Positions 1 through 5,475 of a stretch of DNA of 5,475 nucleotides are shown here, piece after piece (the stretch's first letter is position 1; every line of letters begins with the position of its first letter). The stretch spans positions 1-5,475 of the forward strand of contig JAEYXZ010000012.1 of assembly GCA_023431045.1 (NCBI GenBank), given 5' to 3'. Both the position numbers and the translations under genes were made by a program. The notes beneath the pieces are model-generated. The model made no database searches and was not told the origin of the DNA. It worked only from the letters and a program-made list of their open reading frames with translations. This DNA comes from Bacillota bacterium (GTDB lineage: Bacteria > Bacillota_I > Bacilli_A > Acholeplasmatales > Acholeplasmataceae).

Positions 1-654
1 ACCACCAAGACCCGCTAAGAACCCTGATGCTAATACAGCGATATATCTAATTCTAAAAATGTTAATCCCGACACTTTGTGCTGCATGTGGATTTTCACCA
101 ACGCTTTGAAGGTGTTTTCCAAATTTCGTTTTTTGTAGCATTATCCATACCACAAAGAAAATACCAAATCCGATAAAGTTAGAAATGTATGCTTCTTTAA
201 AGAAGATATCCCCAATAAAAGGAATTGATCCTAAAAGCGGTACTTCACCAATTGGTAAGATGGCTTCTAAGAATTGAATTGATTTACCACCGCCACCAGA
301 CATAATACGTGCGATGAAAATTGATAATGCAACCATCGAAATATTAAGCGCGGTCGCTGAGATGATTTGATCGGCTTTAAATCGAATTGAAGCAACAGCA
401 TGGAAGATCGAGAATAGTAAACCAACCAGACCACCAACAAGCATCCCTATGAGATAAATGAGTTGATTATCCATACTCGTTGATTGGAGGGTTCTAATAA
501 CAACCGCACCAGCGAATGCTCCGATGACCATTAAACCTTCTAAAGCAATGTTTGTTACACCACTTTTTTCAGTAATGAGTCCACCAATTGCGACAATTAA
601 TAGCGGAATAAATGCAATAAATACTCTTTGGAGAATGAAATATAATGTGTCCAT
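1..654 (-). CDS. Nucleoside ABC transporter permease, second subunit (NupQ-like), 3' end cut by window
   Basis: This is the second transmembrane subunit of a nucleoside-type ABC importer in the inner-membrane BPD_transp_2 permease family. The frame is open from the ATG at 654 to base 1 with no stop: 218 codons are present, and the family is usually about 300-320 residues, so roughly the last 100 are missing. Visible are hydrophobic segments near residues 7-27, 40-55, 66-88, 104-117, 158-173 and 204 onward; the family motif EKSGVTNIALEG (29-40), which mirrors FKSGLFNIGASGQ in the neighbouring permease; ADQIISATALN (94-104); and a cytoplasmic coupling-loop-like stretch GENPHAAQSVGIN (186-198). 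The start is fixed by AAGGAG at 665-670, 10 nt upstream, and by a 1-nt overlap with the preceding stop (TAATG). That implies translational coupling and equal amounts of the two permeases. Family and subunit assignment are strong; the exact nucleoside is inferred from family only. Confidence 0.93.
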   Translation of the reverse strand, partial: MDTLYFILQRVFIAFIPLLIVAIGGLITEKSGVTNIALEGLMVIGAFAGAVVIRTLQSTSMDNQLIYLIGMLVGGLVGLLFSIFHAVASIRFKADQIISATALNISMVALSIFIARIMSGGGGKSIQFLEAILPIGEVPLLGSIPFIGDIFFKEAYISNFIGFGIFFVVWIMLQKTKFGKHLQSVGENPHAAQSVGINIFRIRYIAVLASGFLAGLGG

Positions 655-1796
655 TATGATTGTTCTCCTTCCATCTTAACTTCATCTTTCTTAGCTCTAC
701 TCTTAATCCATTTAATGGCTTTCTTCCAGCCTAATTGAATTGCAGTAGAAACAGCAATCGAGTAGATGATAATACCTTGAATAATACGCATGACGTTTTC
801 ATCAAAGTCATAACGCTGAACCAAGAAGGTACCTTCTTTAATGAGTCCCATAAATAATCCTGCAAAAATCGTACCGATTGGTTCTCCCAAACCAATCAAT
901 GATACTGAAATACCATCATAACCTTCAGGGAAAATCATAAAGGAAGTCGAGTAATCAATGTTTGGCGCAAGTGATACAACCGCACCAGCTAAACCTGCAA
1001 GTGCACCAGATAGAGTCATCGCAATGACAATATTAGCCTTTGTATTCATTCCAGCATATTTTGATCCATCCATTGAGAATCCGCTTGCTTTTAAACGATA
1101 TCCTAAGGTTGTCTTATGGATAATAATATGTATTAATATTGCAACACCAATTGCAATGAAAATACCAATATTGGCATTACTACCTGAGAATATTGATGAA
1201 AGTGTTGGTAATTGTGATGCTTGAGGCATCGGTCTTGAAAATTGTGGTTTTGCGGTACTTTCTAGGAATTCATCAATAATCATTGAGAACATGTATGCAC
1301 CAATGTAATTCATCATAATTGAAGTAACAACTTCATTTACATTGGCAAATGCTTTCATTAAACCTGGTATCATCGCCCAGAACGCACCAGCTAGTATTGC
1401 TCCAAGGGTTGCAAGGATCCAAACAAATGGAGTTCCTGCTAAATAAATCCCAATCAGCATCGCAGTGAAGGTTGCAACCATCATTTGTCCAGATGCACCA
1501 ATATTAAATAAACCTGATTTGAATGCAAGTGCAACAGCAAGACCAGTTAAAATGATTGGTGCTGAACTATATAGCACATTACCAATACTACGAACCGATG
1601 TGAATCCAGAAAATAACAAGGTAATTGTTGCATTCATCGCACTTCTTGGGTTGAAGATTAACATGATAATGAATCCTAGAAAAATCCCAATTCCAATCGC
1701 AATAAATGCAGGAGCAGATTTCTTTAAGAATGGCTGTAATACTTTCTTCCAAACACGATTGAAAAAAGATCCAATGTTATGCATGACTGTTTTCAT
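654..1796 (-). CDS. Nucleoside ABC transporter permease, first subunit (NupP-like)
   Basis: This is a membrane-spanning subunit of the importer, 380 residues, BPD_transp_2 family. After a basic cytoplasmic N-terminus (KK at 17-18 and 25-26), hydrophobic segments lie near 29-48, 79-91, 105-121, 125-148, 158-174, 210-227, 254-275, 299-320 and 337-355. The tail is highly charged (RAKKDEVKMEGEQS). Family signatures are FKSGLFNIGASGQ (92-104), NEVVTSIMMNY (154-164), the cytoplasmic loop GSKYAGMNTKANI (244-256), which likely contacts the ATPase, and GYDGISVSLIG (292-302). The frame is open upstream to an ATG at 1826, but I chose the ATG at 1796 because AGGAGG at 1805-1810 lies 8 nt before it. An ATG at 1802 is only 2 nt from that site, and 1826 has none. 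The start lies 20 nt inside the ATPase gene, and the stop shares one base with the next permease's ATG, so the three genes are probably translated as a coupled unit. Confidence 0.94.
   Translation of the reverse strand: MKTVMHNIGSFFNRVWKKVLQPFLKKSAPAFIAIGIGIFLGFIIMLIFNPRSAMNATITLLFSGFTSVRSIGNVLYSSAPIILTGLAVALAFKSGLFNIGASGQMMVATFTAMLIGIYLAGTPFVWILATLGAILAGAFWAMIPGLMKAFANVNEVVTSIMMNYIGAYMFSMIIDEFLESTAKPQFSRPMPQASQLPTLSSIFSGSNANIGIFIAIGVAILIHIIIHKTTLGYRLKASGFSMDGSKYAGMNTKANIVIAMTLSGALAGLAGAVVSLAPNIDYSTSFMIFPEGYDGISVSLIGLGEPIGTIFAGLFMGLIKEGTFLVQRYDFDENVMRIIQGIIIYSIAVSTAIQLGWKKAIKWIKSRAKKDEVKMEGEQS
665..670 (-). promoter_or_regulatory. Ribosome binding site of second permease, inside the first permease gene
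   Basis: AAGGAG on the minus strand lies 10 nt before the ATG at 654. It is written by the Glu-Gly-Glu codons near the C-terminus of the first permease, so terminating ribosomes unwind and reach it directly. This fits coupling through the TAATG stop/start overlap. Confidence 0.75.
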
Positions 1797-3303
1797 GAAC
1801 ATTTCCTCCTGCCATATAGAATCCAATTTCCTCGGTCGTTGTTTCTTTTGGATTTAATTCTTTGACAATTTGACCTTCATACATGACTAAAATACGATCT
1901 GAAAGGTTCATAATTTCATCTAGTTCAAGTGATACTAGAAGGATTGCTATGCCTTTTCTACGCTCAGCCAAAAGATTCTTTTGAATATACTCAATCGCAC
2001 CAACATCTAACCCTCTGGTTGGTTGAACTGCGATTAAGAAATTATGTTTGCGATCAATTTCACGTGCGATGATAGCTTTTTGTTGATTACCACCACTCAT
2101 CGAGCGAACTTGAGTCTTACTTCTACCTTCTGATCGAATATCAAAAGTATCAATTAAATTTTCTGAGTATGATTTAATTTCCTTTTCTTGTAAGAAAGCT
2201 TGTTTTGCGAAAGGTCTTTTATTATATCGCTGTAAAATTTGATTATTTGCAAGTGTGAAATCCAAGATAAGTCCATGTTTTTGACGATCTTCTGGAATAT
2301 GAGATAAACCTAATTCATATTTAGCTGATATTGTCTTCTTAGTAATATCAACGTTGTTTAGGATGATTTTACCTTCATCAAGTGGTAATAAACCTGTGAT
2401 ACTATGAATTAACTCGGTTTGTCCATTACCATCAATACCAGCAATCCCAACGATTTCACCAGAACGCACATTAAAAGATACATTATTAACAATCATTTTC
2501 TTTAATCGCGATACTGATAAATTTTCTGCTCTAAAGACGACATCACCTGGCGTTACATCATCTTTATCGACTCTAAAAATAACTTCTCGACCAACCATGA
2601 TTGATGCGAGTTTAGCAATTGAAGTATTGGGAACATCAACTTCACCAACAACTTTACCAAGTTGTAAAATCGTGCAACGATCAGCAACCTCTTTAATTTC
2701 ATTAAGTTTATGAGAAATTAAAATGATGGTCTTGCCTTCCTTAACGAACTCTTTCATTGAATGCATGAGTTCAGTAATTTCTTGTGGCGTTAACACAGCG
2801 GTTGGTTCATCAAATATTAGAATATCATTATCTTTGTAAAGCATTTTTAGAATCTCAACTCTTTGTTGTTGGCCAACAGAAAGATCCTTGATTAGCATAT
2901 CAAGGTCTACATCGAGTTTATATTTGCTCATTAGGTCTAATATTTTTTCACGTGCTTTTTGATTTTTTAAGAAGCCATACTTTGTGTCTTCAACACCGAG
3001 GGTAATGTTCTCTAGTACAGTAAAAGTATCGACCAATTTAAAATGTTGGTGTACCATCCCAATGCCTAATTGATTTGCGACAGTTGGATTAGAAATGTTT
3101 ACTTCTTTCCCATCAAGTAAAATAGTGCCTTCATCTGGTTTATATAAACCAAATAAAATTGACATTAATGTGCTTTTACCGGCACCATTTTCCCCTAAGA
3201 CAGCATGAATTTCACCTGTCTTTACCTTTAAATTGACTTGGTCGTTTGCTTTTAATGTACCAAATATCTTAGTGATATTTCTCATTTCAACTTTGTATTG
3301 CAT
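1777..3303 (-). CDS. Nucleoside ABC transporter ATP-binding protein with two fused ABC domains (NupO-like)
   Basis: This is the cytoplasmic motor of the importer: 508 residues carrying two ABC ATPase domains, the architecture of the RbsA/MglA/YufO group. Domain 1 has Walker A GENGAGKS (37-44), Q-loop Q86, signature LSVGQQQR (141-148), Walker B ILIFDEPT (161-168) and switch histidine H198. Domain 2 has a degenerate Walker A GIDGNGQT (289-296, lysine replaced by Q295), a good signature MSGGNQQK (402-409), a degenerate Walker B FLIAVQPT (422-429) and no switch histidine (VSLELDE). By family precedent, one composite site, domain 1 Walker motifs plus the domain 2 signature, should hydrolyse ATP. 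The frame extends to an ATG at 3354, but the start at 3303 is preferred: GAGG at 3310-3313 sits 6 nt upstream, homology begins there (KVEMRNITKIFG), and the longer version would run through the intercistronic hairpin. The C-terminus (GNVHENSHA) overlaps the permease start. Confidence 0.96.
   Translation of the reverse strand: MQYKVEMRNITKIFGTLKANDQVNLKVKTGEIHAVLGENGAGKSTLMSILFGLYKPDEGTILLDGKEVNISNPTVANQLGIGMVHQHFKLVDTFTVLENITLGVEDTKYGFLKNQKAREKILDLMSKYKLDVDLDMLIKDLSVGQQQRVEILKMLYKDNDILIFDEPTAVLTPQEITELMHSMKEFVKEGKTIILISHKLNEIKEVADRCTILQLGKVVGEVDVPNTSIAKLASIMVGREVIFRVDKDDVTPGDVVFRAENLSVSRLKKMIVNNVSFNVRSGEIVGIAGIDGNGQTELIHSITGLLPLDEGKIILNNVDITKKTISAKYELGLSHIPEDRQKHGLILDFTLANNQILQRYNKRPFAKQAFLQEKEIKSYSENLIDTFDIRSEGRSKTQVRSMSGGNQQKAIIAREIDRKHNFLIAVQPTRGLDVGAIEYIQKNLLAERRKGIAILLVSLELDEIMNLSDRILVMYEGQIVKELNPKETTTEEIGFYMAGGNVHENSHA
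1805..1810 (-). promoter_or_regulatory. Ribosome binding site of first permease, inside the ATPase gene
   Basis: AGGAGG on the minus strand sits 8 nt before the ATG at 1796 and is embedded in the ATPase coding sequence (Met-Ala-Gly-Gly-Asn codons near its C-terminus). It separates three in-frame ATGs: the one at 1802 is too close, the one at 1826 has no site, and the one at 1796 is correctly spaced. Confidence 0.8.
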
Positions 3304-3325
3304 AAAATCCCTCACACCATAGATT

Positions 3326-3353
3326 TGAAGGGGATATTTGCACATCCCCTTCA
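3326..3353 (-). other. Intercistronic stem-loop between binding-protein and ATPase genes
   Basis: A perfect 10-bp inverted repeat (TGAAGGGGAT / ATCCCCTTCA, arms 3326-3335 and 3344-3353) encloses an 8-nt loop. In the mRNA (minus) sense it lies between the stop of the binding-protein gene and the ATPase RBS, leaving the GAGG at 3310-3313 free. The sense-strand tail after the stem is AATCTATGG, not a U-tract, so read-through into the ATPase gene is expected. By analogy with binding-protein operons such as malE-malK, a structure like this could protect the upstream message from 3' decay and raise the ratio of binding protein to ATPase and permeases. On the plus strand the stem is followed by TTTTTATT, the form of an intrinsic terminator for antisense transcription. 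Confidence 0.7.
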
Positions 3354-3383
3354 TTTTTATTAAACTATGTTTATTAGATCTAC

Positions 3384-4529
3384 TTAGTCAGCAATTTTAG
3401 CTGCTAAACCTTCAGGGATAGTATATCCTAGTCCAGTTAGATAAGTAGCTAATTCAGCTGATGATCCTGGAACAACAATTGTACCAGCAGCAACTAAATC
3501 ATATACGTTTTCATAAGCAGCAACTGTAAGTGTAGCAAATCTCCATGACGATGAAACGGTTGGTAGACCAACTGCATCGTCAGCAGCACCTAAAGTAACT
3601 GATTGTCCGCCTGGGAATTCATCATCATAGAATGCATCAAGTGCATCTTTAACAACAACACCTAGACCCTTCATAGCTGAAGTTAAAACTTTAGCATGTT
3701 GAGGACCTTGGTCAACGTCAACACCGATACCCCATTTAGTACTTCCAGCAGATGAAGCTGCTTGGAATACAGATTGTCCAGCACCACCAGCAGCTGCAAA
3801 GATTGCATCAATACCAGCAGTGAAACGAGCAGATGCCCAGTTGACAACATCGTCAGATGGAGCAAATCCACTTGGAGCATATTCGTAGTTAACAGGAGCA
3901 AATGTGTATGCAGTATCTTCTGCTAAGTCAGCAGCATAATATGCACCAGCAACAAATCCAACACCGAAGCGAATAACTGCAGGAACTGGTAGGCCACCTA
4001 AGAATGCAAGTGATTCTTTACCATCTGTATATGCAGCATATCCAGCAAAGAAACCAGATTCTTGTTCTTTAAAGAAAATTGAATAAGTATTATCGCCGAC
4101 TGTAAAGTCTTGATCTTCGCCATCATAAGTAGTTGGTGGAGTATCATTATCGCCCCAATCAGACACGTTATGTGGACTTCCATCGATTAAGACAAACTTG
4201 ATGTCTGGATGGATATCTTGTGCTTTATGGATAGCGTTTTCGAATAAATAACCTGGGGTAATGACAATTTTAGCACCACTAGCAACTGCTAAGTCGATTG
4301 CTGCAACATAGTCATTTAAGGTAGCTGATGATGGTTTGTAGTATTTATGAGATTTATTATTCTCAGTTGCCCATTCTTCAATACCTTCCCATGTTCCTTG
4401 GTTGAATGACTTATCGTCAATATCACCGACGTCGGTAATCATTGCGATTTCATAAGTATCTTCTGATCCACATGCTACTAGTAAGAATGTTACTAATAAC
4501 ACGACTAAAACAGATAAAACCTTTTTCAT
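3384..4529 (-). CDS. BMP/PnrA-family nucleoside-binding lipoprotein (importer substrate-binding protein)
   Basis: This is the extracellular, lipid-anchored binding protein that delivers nucleoside to the permeases; 381 residues. A lipoprotein signal peptide is plain: KK at 2-3, a hydrophobic core at 4-18, and lipobox LVAC with the acylated cysteine at position 20, followed by a GSEDTYE linker. BMP-family (Bmp/Med, PnrA-like) features are the N-terminal TDVGDIDDKSFNQGTWEG block (32-49), KEQESGFFAGYAAY (154-167), LAFLGGLPVPAVIRFGVGF (174-192), the IFAAAGGAGQSVFQAA block (243-258) and the GIGVDVDQ ligand-pocket motif (267-274). An Asp/Trp/Tyr-rich loop (about 118-149) precedes the second block. 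The frame is open to an ATG at 4571, but the start at 4529 directly begins the signal peptide and has AGGAGG at 4537-4542, 7 nt away. It is the first gene of the importer operon, with a candidate promoter just upstream. Its GC content and codon bias look higher than its neighbours', suggesting strong expression. Substrate is inferred from family. Confidence 0.95.
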   Translation of the reverse strand: MKKVLSVLVVLLVTFLLVACGSEDTYEIAMITDVGDIDDKSFNQGTWEGIEEWATENNKSHKYYKPSSATLNDYVAAIDLAVASGAKIVITPGYLFENAIHKAQDIHPDIKFVLIDGSPHNVSDWGDNDTPPTTYDGEDQDFTVGDNTYSIFFKEQESGFFAGYAAYTDGKESLAFLGGLPVPAVIRFGVGFVAGAYYAADLAEDTAYTFAPVNYEYAPSGFAPSDDVVNWASARFTAGIDAIFAAAGGAGQSVFQAASSAGSTKWGIGVDVDQGPQHAKVLTSAMKGLGVVVKDALDAFYDDEFPGGQSVTLGAADDAVGLPTVSSSWRFATLTVAAYENVYDLVAAGTIVVPGSSAELATYLTGLGYTIPEGLAAKIAD

Positions 4530-4534
4530 GTATT

Positions 4535-4542
4535 CTCCTCCT
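4535..4542 (-). promoter_or_regulatory. Strong ribosome binding site of the binding-protein gene
   Basis: AGGAGGAG on the minus strand is near-perfectly complementary to the 16S rRNA 3' end, with AGGAGG 7 nt before the ATG at 4529. It decides that start over the upstream in-frame ATG at 4571, which would lie upstream of the predicted transcription start and would bury the signal peptide. Confidence 0.85.
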
Positions 4543-4561
4543 CGTGCTTTCACACATATAT

Positions 4562-4591
4562 AATTTACCACAATTAAACGCGATTTTACAA
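4562..4591 (-). promoter_or_regulatory. Candidate sigma-A promoter for the importer operon
   Basis: On the minus strand a TTGTAA (-35, 4586-4591) is followed after 18 bp by TAAATT (-10, 4562-4567). A TG dinucleotide one base upstream of the -10 forms an extended -10 (TGGTAAATT). It lies in the only sizeable gap before the first importer gene, predicting a start near 4555 and a leader of about 25 nt. That is too short for a riboswitch. The -10 matches consensus at 4 of 6 positions, and the AT-rich context gives alternatives such as TATATA just downstream, so exact placement is uncertain. Confidence 0.45.
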
Positions 4592-4616
4592 GTGTTTCAT
4601 GCGTTCTTAATAGATA

Positions 4617-5475
4617 TTATTCAATTTCCTCAAGCGCTTTCTTTTTTGGCTTGAAGAAGTTAAAGATTGTTTTTGGGAAAATCATCAAACCATCTGCAAT
4701 AACGATCGGTAAGTGCTTAGCTGCTTCAACCAATGCACCAAAGCGAATCTTTTCTTTAGTTAGGTCTTCAGCATCATCAAATAAGTACTTTCTGGTGACG
4801 ATACCAATTCTTAACGTTAACAATGCGTTTGAAATACCTTCAACCACTGATGAAATCATTGGTTTAATGAGTGGAATTTCTCCTAACATTTGCATCGTTG
4901 ATTGTGGAAGAATATCACTAATATTGACATTTTCTAACCCCTCAGCGATCAAAGCAGTTGTAAATACATTAACAATCAATTTTGCTAAGTTTCGATAAGA
5001 AGGTCTAAATCCGCACATGACAACCAATTCTTTAATCATTTGAATATTCACAACAATGACTGTAATAAAATCAAGTCGTCCATTCTGTGAAATCGCTGTT
5101 GAAATCATGACGGTTTTAGCATGATGTTGAATCACTTTATTCATTCGCTTCTTAACATCATGATTATATGCATTGTTCATCGCGTTTTTTAGCAAAACAG
5201 GATCATTAATGGATTGTTTAATGTTTTCTTTGATAGATTCTGGAAGATCTTTTTGAACAAGAAGACGTTTTGCAACTTGTTTAAAAACCTTATAAGTTCG
5301 ACGTGGATTTTTATCAAGTGTCGTTTCAACTGAAAAAGACGGTGAGTAAAGAATAATCCAAACCGGTCTAATCACTAAAAAGAATAAAAGTAATCCTGCG
5401 ATTCCATAAAAAGCATAAGCCACATATTCATGAAGCAGTTTAAGTTGTTCACCAATTTGAAGCACACTTGATACA
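4617..5475 (-). CDS. Putative membrane protein with DUF697/YcjF-like C-terminal region, 5' end cut by window
   Basis: Function is unknown. 285 codons are visible and the frame is open through the right edge. A GTG at 5465 is a possible start, but no Shine-Dalgarno site precedes it and the frame continues upstream, so the N-terminus probably lies outside the window. Counting from the first full codon (5474), one clear hydrophobic segment lies at about 18-44, followed by a basic, soluble, helical-looking region (50-118). Next come AKTVMISTAISQNGRLDF (119-136) and a hydrophobic run ending VVMCGFRPS. This pattern, an 'A-[IV]-S...lDf' segment, then hydrophobic helices, then a GxRxS-like turn, resembles DUF697/UPF0283 (YcjF) proteins, which are often linked to GTPases or stress loci. 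More hydrophobic stretches are at 163-182 and 200-225. The tail is basic (KPKKK). It is co-oriented with the importer but separated by an 87-bp gap with its own promoter candidate, so a shared function is not implied. The DUF697 assignment is moderate, by eye. Confidence 0.8.
   Translation of the reverse strand, partial: VSSVLQIGEQLKLLHEYVAYAFYGIAGLLLFFLVIRPVWIILYSPSFSVETTLDKNPRRTYKVFKQVAKRLLVQKDLPESIKENIKQSINDPVLLKNAMNNAYNHDVKKRMNKVIQHHAKTVMISTAISQNGRLDFITVIVVNIQMIKELVVMCGFRPSYRNLAKLIVNVFTTALIAEGLENVNISDILPQSTMQMLGEIPLIKPMISSVVEGISNALLTLRIGIVTRKYLFDDAEDLTKEKIRFGALVEAAKHLPIVIADGLMIFPKTIFNFFKPKKKALEEIE

Noticed and set aside
1797..1826. Longer first permease starting at 1826 or 1802
   Set aside because: No RBS precedes 1826, and the AGGAGG is only 2 nt from 1802; 1796 has an 8-nt spacing.
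958..1857. Plus-strand open frames (958-1224 and 1465-1857) opposite the first permease
   Set aside because: Complementary-frame shadows of a clear membrane protein; no RBS, and no recognisable protein family.
3304..3354. N-terminal extension of the ATPase from the ATG at 3354
   Set aside because: It would translate through the intercistronic hairpin, has no properly spaced RBS, and adds residues that do not resemble the family; the ATG at 3303 has an RBS and begins the conserved domain.
3683..4183. Short minus-strand frames (3683-3901 and 3998-4183) within the binding-protein gene
   Set aside because: Out-of-frame readings of a well-supported gene, with low-complexity Leu/Met-rich products.
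4577..4605. Possible terminator after the DUF697-like gene (AACGC / GCGTT, 19-nt loop)
   Set aside because: Only 5 bp of stem with a long loop, no U-run, and it overlaps the predicted -35; too weak to call.
4530..4616. Purine riboswitch or other structured leader upstream of the importer
   Set aside because: The gap is only 87 bp, the predicted leader is about 25 nt, and no conserved aptamer core is visible.
4442..4998. Plus-strand frames (4442-4654 and 4651-4998) opposite the signal peptide and the DUF697-like gene
   Set aside because: Antisense shadows of conserved coding sequence with no RBS or recognisable family.

Overview
The window holds part of a minus-strand gene block. It contains a nearly complete nucleoside-type ABC importer operon, preceded by the 3' part of an unrelated membrane-protein gene. 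The DNA is AT-rich, every stop codon is TAA, tryptophans are written TGG, and Shine-Dalgarno sites are strong (AGGAGG-like). The lead protein is a lipoprotein. Together these suggest a low-GC Firmicute or a Mollicute that kept the standard code, such as an Acholeplasma relative, rather than a TGA-Trp Mycoplasma. The genus is an inference; no rRNA or other marker is present.

Layout, in the direction of transcription (right to left): (1) 5475-4617, a membrane protein with a DUF697/YcjF-like C-terminal region, its N-terminus cut by the window edge. (2) 4616-4530, an 87-bp intergenic gap with a plausible extended -10 promoter and a strong RBS. (3) 4529-3384, a BMP/PnrA-family substrate-binding lipoprotein. 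(4) 3383-3304, an 80-bp gap holding a perfect 10-bp stem-loop. (5) 3303-1777, a double-NBD ATPase. (6) 1796-654, the first permease, overlapping the ATPase gene by 20 nt. (7) 654-1, the second permease, overlapping the first by 1 nt (TAATG) and truncated by the window edge after 218 codons. There is no gene-free stretch over 100 bp, and I see no RNA gene, mobile element or CRISPR array.

The order binding protein, ATPase, permease, permease matches the nupNOPQ/yufNOPQ and bmpA-nupABC nucleoside importers of Firmicutes. The lipoprotein captures a nucleoside outside the membrane. The two dissimilar permeases form the channel. The single polypeptide with two ATPase domains powers transport, probably by one competent ATP site. 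The last three genes are tightly coupled by overlaps. The binding-protein gene is set apart by a hairpin and has richer, more biased codons, in keeping with the usual need for excess binding protein. Substrate (purine or pyrimidine nucleosides) is inferred from family only.

The region looks like a conventional importer operon. I did not find a convincing undescribed system. The points most worth a second look are the intercistronic hairpin, whose T-tract lies on the antisense side, the small palindrome over the promoter, and the uncharacterised DUF697-like neighbour.
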